NCBI GenBank assembly: GCA_036563805.1
Contig: DATCLS010000001.1
Location: forward strand, 1-37,067
Reading direction: 5' to 3'
DNA: 37,067 nt
Origin: DATCLS01 sp036563805
GTDB taxonomy: Bacteria; Actinomycetota; Acidimicrobiia; Acidimicrobiales; VFJN01
In this document: piece after piece, positions 1 through 7,830 of the stretch
Position numbering within the stretch: position 1 is the first letter of the stretch
How the letters are laid out: each line of letters begins with the position of its first letter
Position numbers and translations under genes: made by a program
The notes under the pieces: model-generated
Told to the model about the DNA's origin: nothing
Databases searched by the model: none
The model's input: the letters and a program-made list of their open reading frames with translations, nothing else

Positions 1-60
1 GGGCGGTGGAGCCGGGTGGGGCGGGCGCGTGGGCGCGTCGGGGCCGCCGGGGCGCGGCGA

Positions 61-77
61 GGCCCGCTGCGCGGGCC
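61..77. terminator. Small GC hairpin downstream of the lipoate-ligase-like gene
   Basis: Perfect 7-bp stem GGCCCGC/GCGGGCC with a TGC loop, about 57 nt past the minus-strand stop codon. There is no T tract. It is a weak terminator candidate for the minus-strand gene; positions 1-133 otherwise hold only GC-rich sequence in which I see no gene. Confidence 0.3.
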
Positions 78-119
78 GGCCGGATGGGGCGGCGGAGCCG
101 GGCGCCCGCCAGCGGCGGC

Positions 120-146
120 TCAGGCGGGGAGGGTCAGGCGGGGAGG
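120..146. repeat. 13-bp tandem duplication over the end of the lipoate-ligase-like gene
   Basis: TCAGGCGGGGAGG occurs at 120-132 and again at 134-146. The second copy contains the stop codon of the minus-strand gene, so the duplication lies across its 3' end and provides a second downstream stop in another frame. Confidence 0.7.
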
Positions 147-793
147 TGGCGGAGGAAGGCTTCGACGACCCGGGCCGGGTCGTGGCCGGTGCCGACGGCG
201 GCGTCGCGCAGGGCGGCGCGGCCGGCCTCGTCGAGGCGCAGGAGCCGGGCCGTGGGGCCCGTGTCCCACTCCCGGTAGGCGGCGGTCTGGAAGCGGGCCG
301 CCGCCCGGGTCCGCCGCTGGCTGATGCCCACCACCTTGCGCCCGCCGAGCGTCACCTCGCCGGCGCCGACGGCGCCGAAGCAGACGAGCCGGCCCAGCGG
401 CCCGCAGGCGAGCGCCCCGTCGTGCACCTCGGTGCCGTCCATGCCCAGGTCGGCCAGGGCGGCCCGCCAGGCCTCGCCGAGCCACAGCGTGGCCCGGCCG
501 ACGTCGTCGTCCCACAGCGGGTCGCCGGCAGGGACGATCACGTCGATCCACACGGTGTTGCCCGGCACGACGAGCACGGCCCCGCCCCCCGAGCGCCGCC
601 GGACCACGGTGATGTCGAACGCCCGGGCCAGCTCGTGGTCGACCAGGTCCTCCCGCTGGGTCGAGCCCAACACGAGAGCGGGCCGCACGGCCTCGAGGAC
701 CCAGACCAGCCGGCCCGGGCTCTCGGGCACCGGCCGGTGGTGCAGTGACCCGGCATCGCCCAGGACGTGGTGGACCGCCCACCCCCCGGGCAA
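134..793 (-). CDS. Lipoate-protein ligase A-like (BPL/LplA/LipB fold) protein
   Basis: This protein of about 219 aa carries the hallmarks of the biotin/lipoate ligase fold: an RRRSGGGAVLV segment (the RRxxGGG acyl-adenylate loop) and LGGRKVVGISQRR, containing the conserved lysine region. The family attaches lipoate or octanoate to lipoyl domains of 2-oxoacid dehydrogenases or the glycine cleavage H protein in the cytoplasm. It is shorter than E. coli LplA (about 337 aa) and lacks its C-terminal accessory domain, so a single-domain ligase or amidotransferase is possible. No ATG exists after the upstream HNH stop. I chose TTG at 793, preceded by GGAG and just before the conserved Trp; GTG at 730 is the alternative. 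Family assignment is good, start and exact activity are uncertain. Confidence 0.75.
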   Translation of the reverse strand: MPGGWAVHHVLGDAGSLHHRPVPESPGRLVWVLEAVRPALVLGSTQREDLVDHELARAFDITVVRRRSGGGAVLVVPGNTVWIDVIVPAGDPLWDDDVGRATLWLGEAWRAALADLGMDGTEVHDGALACGPLGRLVCFGAVGAGEVTLGGRKVVGISQRRTRAAARFQTAAYREWDTGPTARLLRLDEAGRAALRDAAVGTGHDPARVVEAFLRHLPA

Positions 794-801
794 CGGCTCC
801 G

Positions 802-843
802 TCGCGGTCGGGCCGCGGTCGGCCGCGGTCAGGCCGCGGTCAG
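802..843. repeat. Short tandem repeat between HNH and lipoate-ligase-like genes
   Basis: Four imperfect, roughly 10-11 bp copies of a GCCGCGGTC-type unit are arranged in tandem. They cover the HNH stop codon (829-831) and the proposed upstream region of the next minus-strand gene. Slippage here could change the HNH C-terminus or the spacing to the next gene. Confidence 0.6.
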
Positions 844-1326
844 CAGGTACTGCGTCCACGTCTCGGGGACGCTGCTCACGCCGAGCGTGAGCCAGCTCAT
901 CCCCTTCGGGGAGTACGGCGGGCGGCGCAGGCGCATCGAGGTCTCGTGGAGCAGCTTGTCGCGCTTGCGGACGTTGCAGGGCCGGCAGGCCGCGACGACG
1001 TTCTCCCAACTGTGCTTGCCGCCCCGGCTGCGGGGCACCACGTGGTCGATGCTCTCGGCCGCCGCGCCGCAGTACTGGCACCGGTGGTTGTCGCGGGCGA
1101 ACACCGAGCGGCGGTTGAGCGGGGTGCGCCACCGGTACGGCACCTTGGCGTAGCGGCGGAGCCGGACGACCTCGGGCACGACGACCGACAGGTGGGCCGA
1201 CCGCATGACCGACTCGCTCGGGTGCACGACGTCCGCGACCTCGCTGAGCACGAGGACGACCGCCCTGCGGTCACTGACGACGCACAGGGGCTCGTACGTG
1301 GCGTTGAGCACGAGCGCCCTTCCCAT
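829..1326 (-). CDS. HNH endonuclease family protein
   Basis: This 165-aa protein has the compact HNH fold. A CQYCG cysteine pair lies at about residues 83-87, followed by SIDHVVPRSRGG with the metal-binding DH and NVVAACRPCNVRKRD with the second Cys pair and closing N. The N-terminal half (MGRALVLNATYEPLCVVSDR) is typical of a stand-alone actinobacterial HNH family with nucleic-acid-cleaving potential; the cellular role is not established. The ATG at 1326 lacks a Shine-Dalgarno but has a -10-like hexamer 9 nt upstream, suggesting a leaderless transcript. The lipoate-ligase-like gene follows 35 nt downstream on the same strand, but no functional link is evident. Confidence 0.9.
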   Translation of the reverse strand: MGRALVLNATYEPLCVVSDRRAVVLVLSEVADVVHPSESVMRSAHLSVVVPEVVRLRRYAKVPYRWRTPLNRRSVFARDNHRCQYCGAAAESIDHVVPRSRGGKHSWENVVAACRPCNVRKRDKLLHETSMRLRRPPYSPKGMSWLTLGVSSVPETWTQYLLTAA

Positions 1327-1335
1327 CGGCCGTAA

Positions 1336-1341
1336 ACGCTA
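1336..1341 (-). promoter_or_regulatory. -10 element (TAGCGT) for the HNH gene, leaderless type
   Basis: Read on the minus strand, TAGCGT lies 9 nt before the ATG at 1326. It matches the actinobacterial TAnnnT -10 pattern, and no Shine-Dalgarno is visible. Transcription would start within a few bases of the ATG. Assignment is by pattern only. Confidence 0.45.
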
Positions 1342-1472
1342 CTCAGACTGCGACTGGTTCTGTCGGCTCTATTTTTCGGCCCCGACGCCCGGCGGCTCAA
1401 CCGTTTCGGCGGGCCGGCGCCGCGCCCGCCGCTGGCCCCGCCCCGAGCCCGCCGCTCGGCCGCCCCGTGCCC

Positions 1473-1760
1473 TCAGTGGGGCCAGTGGCGCGCCTCCCGG
1501 CACCACCGCAGGTAGGTCACGAGGTCGTCGGGCTCCGGCTCCCGCTCGCCGTCGCCGCCGTAGGCCGTCTGCAGGCGGAACCGGAGGTAGCCGGGGGCCG
1601 GGAGCGGCAGGAACGGCGGCCGCCGCCACCAGCCCGGCTCGGCCAGCACCGCCACCTGGCGCACGGCGGTCGCCCACAGCGACGGCCGGCGGGCCACGGC
1701 CAGCGCCGCCCGAACCGCCCAGCCCGGGCTCACGCGCGGCGAGACGCGTCCCGCGCTCAT
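1473..1760 (-). CDS. Small conserved-looking hypothetical protein coupled to ROK kinase
   Basis: This is a 95-aa soluble protein rich in Arg, Pro and Trp, with the segment WWRRPPFLPLPAPGYLRFR followed by an acidic stretch and a C-terminal TYLRWCREARHW. Its ATG overlaps the stop of the upstream ROK kinase as ATGA, which implies translational coupling and supports it being a real gene. The composition resembles small actinobacterial proteins of unknown function; I recognise no catalytic motif. It may act with the kinase or merely share its transcript. Confidence 0.7.
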   Translation of the reverse strand: MSAGRVSPRVSPGWAVRAALAVARRPSLWATAVRQVAVLAEPGWWRRPPFLPLPAPGYLRFRLQTAYGGDGEREPEPDDLVTYLRWCREARHWPH

Positions 1761-2644
1761 GCGCGGATCCCGATCGGGCGGCCGAGGTTCCGCCAGCCGA
1801 CCGCCGCCGCCCCGACCAGCGGACCGGCGTCGCCGAGGCCGGCGGGCACGATGCGCGTCCCCCGGGCGAACTCGATGCGGCACCGGGCGTCGATCTCGGC
1901 CTGGGCGGCGGCGAAGAACGGCTCGCCGAACCCGAGCGCCACCGAGCCGGCGACCACGGCCAGCCGCAGGTCGAGCAGGTTGGCCACCGACGCCACCGCC
2001 CGGCCCACGAGCGTTCCCGTCCGCCGCCGCACGTCCTCGCCGGCCTCGGCCGGCGGCGCGCCGGTGGCGGCGGCGATGGCGGTCCCCGACGCCTCGGCCT
2101 CCAGGCAGCCCTGGGCGCCGCAGCCGCAGGTCCGCCCGCCGGGCTCGACGATGACGTGGCCGATGTGGCCGGCGTTGCCCCCGGCGCCGTCGAGCAGGCG
2201 GCCGTCGAGCACGATGCCGCCGCCCACGCCGGTGGACACGACCATGGCGATGTAGTCGCCCACGCCCCGAGCGGCGCCCGCCCACCCCTCCCCGAGGGCC
2301 AGGGCCTTGGCGTCGTTGTCGACGTACACGGGCAGGCCCACGAGGTCGCGCAGCCGGCGCCGCAGCGGGAAGTCGCGCCAAGCCGGGATGTTGAGCGGCG
2401 ACACGGCCTCGCCGCCGGGCGCCATGGGCCCGCCGCAGCCGACGCCGCACACGGACGGGGCGGCGCCGCCCTCGGGCGCGGCCAGCACGCCGGTCACGAG
2501 GCCGGCCAACGCGTCCCACAGGACCTCGGCGTCCTGGCCACGGGGCGTGGCCACCGAGCGGCGCACGATGACCTCGCCCCGGCGGTCGACGAGGCCGGCG
2601 GCCAGCTTCGTCCCCCCGATGTCCACCGCCAGCGCGACGTTCAC
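1757..2644 (-). CDS. ROK family sugar kinase (glucokinase-like)
   Basis: This 295-aa protein has the full ROK architecture. The N-terminal phosphate-binding loop is DIGGTKLAAG (residues about 7-16). A GCGGPM segment and YVDNDAKALALGE carry the catalytic Asp region, then STGVGGGIVLDG, then the ROK zinc motif CGCGAQGCLE near residues 171-180. Family members phosphorylate glucose, mannose or N-acetyl sugars with ATP, or act as repressors. No helix-turn-helix precedes the kinase domain here, so an enzyme, probably glucokinase-like, is favoured. GTG at 2644 is chosen because it places DIGGTK at the usual position and has a -10-like element just upstream. It is translationally coupled to a small downstream gene by ATGA. 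Sugar specificity cannot be read from sequence. Confidence 0.9.
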   Translation of the reverse strand: MNVALAVDIGGTKLAAGLVDRRGEVIVRRSVATPRGQDAEVLWDALAGLVTGVLAAPEGGAAPSVCGVGCGGPMAPGGEAVSPLNIPAWRDFPLRRRLRDLVGLPVYVDNDAKALALGEGWAGAARGVGDYIAMVVSTGVGGGIVLDGRLLDGAGGNAGHIGHVIVEPGGRTCGCGAQGCLEAEASGTAIAAATGAPPAEAGEDVRRRTGTLVGRAVASVANLLDLRLAVVAGSVALGFGEPFFAAAQAEIDARCRIEFARGTRIVPAGLGDAGPLVGAAAVGWRNLGRPIGIRA

Positions 2645-2653
2645 GAGGCCGAG

Positions 2654-2659
2654 ACCGTA
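2654..2659 (-). promoter_or_regulatory. -10 element (TACGGT) for the ROK kinase, leaderless type
   Basis: On the minus strand, TACGGT stands 9 nt before the GTG at 2644, with no Shine-Dalgarno between. The same hexamer at the same distance precedes the 63-aa ORF whose ATG is at 16130, which strengthens the reading as a near-leaderless promoter. Confidence 0.45.
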
Positions 2660-2670
2660 CCGCCCGGCCC

Positions 2671-2709
2671 GGTGCGCAACGACAACGGTGCGTAACGACA
2701 ACGGTGCGT
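2671..2709. repeat. 16-bp direct repeat in the divergent ROK/moxR intergenic region
   Basis: GGTGCGCAACGACAAC (2671-2686) and GGTGCGTAACGACAAC (2687-2702) are head-to-tail copies, followed by a partial third copy (GGTGCGT, 2703-2709). They sit between the two divergent promoters, so they could be an operator array. A related ACCAACGACAAC lies upstream of the DUF3040 gene near 8274-8285. Confidence 0.6.
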
Positions 2710-2716
2710 GTCGGCC

Positions 2717-2722
2717 TAACCT
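2717..2722 (+). promoter_or_regulatory. -10 element (TAACCT) for the moxR operon
   Basis: TAACCT fits TAnnnT and lies 37 nt before the GTG at 2760, leaving a short leader that carries the Shine-Dalgarno GGAGGAG (2744-2750). It probably drives the three-gene moxR/DUF58/transglutaminase operon. Confidence 0.45.
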
Positions 2723-2759
2723 GGCGTGGCTCGCCAAACGACCGGAGGAGTCAGTCCCG

Positions 2760-3764
2760 GTGGCCACCATCCAGACCGCGGCGCAGACGGCCCAGGCCGG
2801 GACCCCGGCCGGGGCCACCCGGGGAGCGACCTTCGCCGACTGCTACCGCGCCGTCGTCGCCAACGTCGAGCAGGTCATCCAGGGCAAGCGCGACGTGGTC
2901 GAGCTCGTGCTGCTGTGCCTCGTGTCCGACGGACACCTGCTGCTCGAGGACGTGCCCGGCGTCGGCAAGACGAGCCTGGCGAAGTCGCTCGCCACGTCGA
3001 TCGAGTGCAGCTTCGGCCGCGTCCAGTTCACGCCCGACCTGTTGCCCTCCGACGTGGTGGGGCTCACGGTGTGGAACCGCAACGACGGCTCCTTCGACTT
3101 CCGGCCCGGGCCGGTGTTCAACAACATCGTCCTGGCCGACGAGATCAACCGGGCATCGCCCAAGACCCAGGCGGCGCTGCTCGAGGCCATGGCCGAGGGG
3201 CAGGTGACGGTCGACGGCGCCACCTACCCGCTGAGCCGGCCGTTCATGGTCATCGCCACCCAGAACCCGATCGAGCACGAGGGCACCTATCCCCTGCCCG
3301 AGTCGCAGCTCGACCGGTTCCTGATGCGGGTGTCGGTCGGGTACCCGACGCCCGAGGCCGAGATCGAGATCCTCGACGCTCACGGTGACCACGACGCCTA
3401 CCGCGACATCGGGCCGGTCATCCGGGCCGAGCACGTGCAGGCGATGGCCCAGGCTGCCCGCAGCGTGCACGTCGCGCCGAGCATCAAGGCCTACCTGGTC
3501 GAGATCGCCCAGGCGACCCGCCGCACGCCCCACCTGGCCCTGGGCATGTCGCCCCGGGCCACGCTGGCGCTCCAGCGGGTGGCCAAGGCACGCGCCGCCG
3601 CCCAGGGCCGCGGCTACGTGACGCCCGACGACGTGAAGGCCCTGGCCGTGCCGGTGCTGGCGCACCGCCTGCTGGTCACGCCCGAGGCGCAGCTCCAGGG
3701 GCTGAGCCCGGCCGACGTGCTCGGCGAGGTGCTCCGGGCCGTGCCGGTCCCCGGGGGCCACTGA
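2760..3764 (+). CDS. MoxR-family AAA+ ATPase
   Basis: This 334-aa protein has Walker A DVPGVGKTS near residues 65-73, Walker B IVLADEINRASPKTQ near 123-137, and sensor 1 VIATQNPIEHEGTYPLPE, followed by the MoxR lid. MoxR ATPases act as chaperones that mature or insert metal or other cofactors, or remodel partner proteins, usually with a DUF58 and a VWA or transglutaminase partner. The GTG at 2760 is favoured by GGAGGAG 9 nt upstream. It opens a plus-strand operon: a DUF58 protein follows after 20 nt, then a transglutaminase. Recognition is secure; the client is unknown. Confidence 0.95.
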   Translation: MATIQTAAQTAQAGTPAGATRGATFADCYRAVVANVEQVIQGKRDVVELVLLCLVSDGHLLLEDVPGVGKTSLAKSLATSIECSFGRVQFTPDLLPSDVVGLTVWNRNDGSFDFRPGPVFNNIVLADEINRASPKTQAALLEAMAEGQVTVDGATYPLSRPFMVIATQNPIEHEGTYPLPESQLDRFLMRVSVGYPTPEAEIEILDAHGDHDAYRDIGPVIRAEHVQAMAQAARSVHVAPSIKAYLVEIAQATRRTPHLALGMSPRATLALQRVAKARAAAQGRGYVTPDDVKALAVPVLAHRLLVTPEAQLQGLSPADVLGEVLRAVPVPGGH

Positions 3765-3784
3765 GGCGGTCCCGTGGGTCCGGC

Positions 3785-5038
3785 GTGCTGACGCGGCAGG
3801 GGTGGCTGGTCGCCGGGGGCGGCGTGGTCCTGCTCGCCCTCGCCCGCCTGTTCGGCATCGAGGAGCTGTACGTGTTCGGCGCCTGCGCGCTCGTGCTGGT
3901 GCTGTTCTCCGCCGCCTACGTCGGCGTCAAGCGGCTCGAGCTCGAGGTCGACCGCACGGTCTCCCCCGCCCGGGTCCACGCCTCGGGCGCGAGCCGGGTC
4001 GACGTACGGGTCCGCAACCTGCGGCTGGCGAACACGCCCGTCCTCCGCCTGACCGAGCCGGTGACCGGCACCCCGGGCGCCGAGCTGCTCGTCCCGCCCC
4101 TCGACCCCGGGGCCGCGGCCGTCGCCAGCTACCGGCTGCCCACCGAACGCCGGGGCATCCTCGAGGTCGGGCCGCTGGGCGTGGTCGTCAGCGACCCGTT
4201 CGGGCTGGCGCAGGCCACCGTCCAGGCCGCCGAGCGGGTCGAGGTCACGGTCTACCCGGCCGTGGCGGAGATCCAGCCGGCCCCGTTCACGACCGGCCAG
4301 GACCCGTTGGCGGGCACCCAGCGCCCCCACGCCCTCGGGCGGGTCGGTGACGACTTCTACGCCCTGCGCCCCTACGTGGTGGGCGACGACCTGCGCCGCA
4401 TCCACTGGCCGTCCACGGCCCGCCACGACGAGCTGCTCGTCCGCCAGCAGGAGCAGCCCTGGCAGGGCCGCACGACGGTGCTGCTCGACGTCCGGCGGGC
4501 CACCTACGACCCGGTGGCGTTCGAGATCGCCGTGTCCGCCGCCGCCTCGATCGTCACCGCCAACGGGACCCGCCGCGACCTGGTCCGGCTCGTCACCACC
4601 GACGGCACCGACTCGGGCTACGGCGTGGGCCACGCCCACGTCCAGGCCCTGCTCGAGCACCTGGCCGTGATCCAGACCACCTCGAGCGCCAGCCTGCGCA
4701 CGATGATCGAGGTGCTCTACAAGACCGGGGGCGGGGCGCTGGTCGTCGTGGTGGCCCAGACGACCACCGACGAGCTGACCGGCATCGGGCGACTCCGCCA
4801 GCGGTTCGGGTGGACCGCGATCGTGCAGACCGACGGGGCCCGGGCCGGGGCCGCCGCCCGGATCGGGGCGGCCGCCGCGGGGACGCGGGCCGGGGTCGCC
4901 GGCGTCGCCGGGGCGTCGGGCGCCGTGCCGGTGGTGGCGGCCGACTCGCTGCCGGCGTTCGCCGCCAGCTGGGACCGCCTCGTGGCCAGCCAGCGGTCCG
5001 GTGGCCGCCCGCTGACCGGGGCGATCGGGGGGCGATGA
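3785..5038 (+). CDS. DUF58 domain membrane protein
   Basis: This 417-aa protein has two hydrophobic segments at its N-terminus (about residues 7-50). An extended beta-rich region follows, then the DUF58 signature around residue 196 (YVVGDDLRRIHWPSTARHDE), and a C-terminal VWA-like fold with LLDVRR. An Ala/Gly-rich insert lies near residues 350-385. DUF58 proteins are encoded with MoxR ATPases and transglutaminases and are thought to form an envelope-associated complex. GTG at 3785 is used; no good Shine-Dalgarno precedes it, but it follows the moxR stop closely. Its stop overlaps the next start as ATGA. Confidence 0.9.
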   Translation: MLTRQGWLVAGGGVVLLALARLFGIEELYVFGACALVLVLFSAAYVGVKRLELEVDRTVSPARVHASGASRVDVRVRNLRLANTPVLRLTEPVTGTPGAELLVPPLDPGAAAVASYRLPTERRGILEVGPLGVVVSDPFGLAQATVQAAERVEVTVYPAVAEIQPAPFTTGQDPLAGTQRPHALGRVGDDFYALRPYVVGDDLRRIHWPSTARHDELLVRQQEQPWQGRTTVLLDVRRATYDPVAFEIAVSAAASIVTANGTRRDLVRLVTTDGTDSGYGVGHAHVQALLEHLAVIQTTSSASLRTMIEVLYKTGGGALVVVVAQTTTDELTGIGRLRQRFGWTAIVQTDGARAGAAARIGAAAAGTRAGVAGVAGASGAVPVVAADSLPAFAASWDRLVASQRSGGRPLTGAIGGR

Positions 5039-7362
5039 GCCGGCGGGGGCGGACGCTGCTGCTCTCCGAGGGCGCGCTGTGGCTGGTGACGGTCACGGCC
5101 GTCGTCGGCATGCACCGGCTGTTCGAGGACGGGTCGTACCGCCCGGCTCTCGTGCTCCAGGCGACGGCCGCCCACCTGGTCGTGGCGCTCCTGCGGCGCC
5201 GGGGGGTCGGGCTGGGGCTGGCGGCGGCCGCCACCGCGGCCGCCGGGGTGCTGATGCTGACCTGGGTCCACTACCTCGGCACGACGATCTGGCTGCTGCC
5301 GACCGGCGAGACGCTGGGGGCGGCCGGCGACGACCTCCGGGCCGCCTACACGCTGTTCCAGGACGTGAAGGCGCCGGCGCCGGTCGAGACCGGCTTCCTG
5401 TTGACCGGCGGCGCGGCGCTGTGGGTGATCGTGTTCATCGCCGACTGGGCGGCGCTGCGGGCCGGGGCCACGTTCGAGGCGCTGCTGCCGTCGGCCACGC
5501 TGTTCCTGTTCGCCGCCGCCCTCGGCGCCCCCGGGGGCCGGGTGCCGGGGACCATGCTCTACACGGCCTGCGCCCTGCTGTTCGTGCTGGTCCAGCGCAC
5601 GCTCAACCAGGAGCTGACCGCGGCGTGGGCGGCGACCCACCGGAACCGCGGGCGGTGGCCGCTGTTCGGGACGGGCACCTCGCTCGTCGCCCTGACGGTG
5701 ATCGCCGGAGCGGTCGCCGGGCCCAACCTGCCCGGGGCCGACGCCCCCGGCGTCATCGACTGGCGGCACATCGACGACGAGGAGGACACCCGCGTCGTGC
5801 TCAGCCCCATGGTCGACCTCCAGACCCGCCTGGTCGACCAGCCCGACGTCGAGGTGTTCACGGTCCGCACCGACCAGCCGCAGTACTGGCGGCTCACCGC
5901 GCTCGACGAGTTCGACGGGCGGATCTGGGGCTCGTCCTACGAGACCAACGACGCCGAGGGGTCGCTGCCCCAGGAGTTCGAGTCGACGGTGCCGTCCGAG
6001 ACCGTCCGCCAGGAGTTCGCCATCATCAGCCTGGCCGCCGCCTGGCTGCCGGCCGCCTACCAGCCGGTGGCCATCGACCCGGGCGATAGCGAGGTCGACT
6101 GGGACGCCGAGTCGAGCACGCTCATCGTCGACCGCTCGCTCGACACGTCCGACGGGTTCGAGTACGCGGTCGAGTCCGAGGTCCCCAACTGGACGGCCGA
6201 GCAGATGCGCACCGCCACCGGCGAGGTGCCCGACGACATCGCCGAGCGGTACCTGCAGCTGCCCGACCTCGACCCCCAGGTCGAGACGCTGGCCCGCTCG
6301 ATCACCGAGCAGGCGCCCACCCCGTACGACAAGGCGCTGGCGCTGATGAACTATCTGCGCGGGCCCCGGTTCACCTACGACCTCAACGCCCCGCGGGGCC
6401 ACGGCACCGACGCCCTGATGGCGTTCCTGTTCGAGACCCGGCGGGGCTACTGCGAGCAGTTCGCCGGCGCCTACGCGGTGCTGGCCCGCTCCATCGGCCT
6501 GCCGTCGCGGGTCGTGATCGGGTTCACGCCCGGCGTGCCGGACGCCGAGGACCCCTCCCTGTGGCACGTCCTGGGCCGCAACGCCCACGCCTGGGTCGAG
6601 GTGTACCTGGGCGAGCTCGGCTGGGTGATCGTGGAGGCGACGCCCGGGCGGGCGCCGCCCGAGGCCGAGCGCTGGCTGGGCCCGATCAGCGGGTCGACCG
6701 ACTCCGAGACGCCGCCGCCCCTCGGGGGGCAGGGCTCGGGCGAGGAGGCCGCGCCCTCCCCCCGCCCGGGCGCGGCCACGCCGTCCGGCGACGAGCAGCG
6801 GACCGGGGTCGTCCCCGACCGCGACCGAGGCGGCGCCTCGTCCAGGGCCGGCGACCAGGGCGGCGAGATGTCCGACTCGATGCGCACCACCCTGCTGGTG
6901 GTGGGCATCGCCATCCTCGCCTACCTGGTGCTCGTGCCCGCCGGCGTCGCCGCCCAGCGCGGCCTCCGGCGCCGCGCCGCCCAGACGCCCGCCGACCAGG
7001 TCCGCCTGGCCTGGCGGGAGGCCACCGACCGGGCCCGCGCCGCCGGCGTCGCCCTGCCGGCGTCGCTGACCATCAGCGAGATGGCCGAGCGCCTCGGCGC
7101 CACCGTGCCCGGCGCCGCCACCCCGCTGCGGCACCTGGCCGCCGCCATGGAGCACGTGACCTACGCCGAGGTGGAGCCGTCGCCCGGCCAGGCCGAGCAG
7201 GCCCTGGCGGCCCGCGACGCCGTCGTGGACGAGATCCGCCAGCGGCAGCCGCTGGCGGCCCGTGTGCTGCGCTACTTCGACGTGCGGCTGCTGTGGCGGG
7301 GGCAGGACCACCCCGGCCGCCGCCAGGCCCACAGCGGCCCCACACCGGCGCTCAACCACTGA
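5035..7362 (+). CDS. TgpA-like transglutaminase (DUF3488/transglutaminase core/DUF4129)
   Basis: This 775-aa membrane protein begins with several transmembrane helices in roughly the first 235 residues. A long extracytoplasmic region follows with a transglutaminase-like core: RRGYCEQFAGAYA places the catalytic Cys near residue 470, NAHAWVEVY the His near 516, and WVIVEATPG the acidic third position (Glu). A Pro/Gly/Ser-rich linker comes next, then another transmembrane helix near 615-640, and a DUF4129-like cytoplasmic tail. The family is associated with cell-envelope remodelling, and the MoxR-DUF58-TgpA order is conserved across actinobacteria. Its ATG overlaps the DUF58 stop, so expression is coupled. 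Substrate is unknown. Confidence 0.93.
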   Translation: MSRRGRTLLLSEGALWLVTVTAVVGMHRLFEDGSYRPALVLQATAAHLVVALLRRRGVGLGLAAAATAAAGVLMLTWVHYLGTTIWLLPTGETLGAAGDDLRAAYTLFQDVKAPAPVETGFLLTGGAALWVIVFIADWAALRAGATFEALLPSATLFLFAAALGAPGGRVPGTMLYTACALLFVLVQRTLNQELTAAWAATHRNRGRWPLFGTGTSLVALTVIAGAVAGPNLPGADAPGVIDWRHIDDEEDTRVVLSPMVDLQTRLVDQPDVEVFTVRTDQPQYWRLTALDEFDGRIWGSSYETNDAEGSLPQEFESTVPSETVRQEFAIISLAAAWLPAAYQPVAIDPGDSEVDWDAESSTLIVDRSLDTSDGFEYAVESEVPNWTAEQMRTATGEVPDDIAERYLQLPDLDPQVETLARSITEQAPTPYDKALALMNYLRGPRFTYDLNAPRGHGTDALMAFLFETRRGYCEQFAGAYAVLARSIGLPSRVVIGFTPGVPDAEDPSLWHVLGRNAHAWVEVYLGELGWVIVEATPGRAPPEAERWLGPISGSTDSETPPPLGGQGSGEEAAPSPRPGAATPSGDEQRTGVVPDRDRGGASSRAGDQGGEMSDSMRTTLLVVGIAILAYLVLVPAGVAAQRGLRRRAAQTPADQVRLAWREATDRARAAGVALPASLTISEMAERLGATVPGAATPLRHLAAAMEHVTYAEVEPSPGQAEQALAARDAVVDEIRQRQPLAARVLRYFDVRLLWRGQDHPGRRQAHSGPTPALNH

Positions 7363-7830
7363 CCCCTCCGGGCGACCGCGGTCGGGTCTCGCGCGTCGTG
7401 CTCAGATTCGACGACCGCCAGGCGGCCCACGCAGAACCAGCCATCGTCGAGCTCCTCGCCGGTCCCCCCGGCGTCGACGACGTCGACCTCGAGGTCCCGA
7501 TCGCCGGAGGCGGCCGAGCCAGCTCGCCTCGACCGATGGTCGTCCTCGGCGCCAACGTCCGTCTCCGAGCTGCGCAGGGCCAAGGCGGGCACGGCGAACC
7601 GAGGCGTCGCCGACGGAGCCCGAGGCGTGCCGGCGGCCCTCGTGTTCCCCTCGGTGACCTCGCTTCGGGAGCGCGGGCGCCAGCGTGCTGCTCACCGCAC
7701 GCCGCGACCCGCCGAGCGGCAAGGTCCTCAGTGCCTGGCTCGACGACTGCGTCGCGCCTGCCTTCGCCGATCGTGAAGCCGCGTCCTGACGCCGAGCCCG
7801 CGGGCCGGGTCGGGGCGGAAGCAGGCCGGG
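7363..7830. other. Gene-poor stretch with broken coding-like frames
   Basis: No intact gene with a convincing start is visible. On the plus strand one frame reads plausibly (VVLRFDDRQAAHAEPA...), then the coding-like signal shifts frame twice, ending in GKVLSAWLDDCVAPAFADRE before a TGA near 7790. An antisense frame (7272-7592) also reads plausibly but overlaps the transglutaminase 3' end. This may be a decayed gene or composition noise. I recognise no family. The 12-bp palindrome CGACCGCGGTCG (7373-7384) just after the transglutaminase could be part of a terminator. Confidence 0.35.

Noticed and set aside
1205..2695. 496-codon plus-strand open frame opposite the small coupled protein and ROK kinase
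   Set aside because: The minus-strand ROK kinase has full family motifs; the plus frame is Arg/Ala/Gly-rich with no domain.
4717..7359. 880-codon minus-strand open frame opposite the DUF58 and transglutaminase genes
   Set aside because: Low-complexity Gly/Arg/Gln/His composition and complete overlap with proteins that have clear catalytic motifs; a shadow frame.
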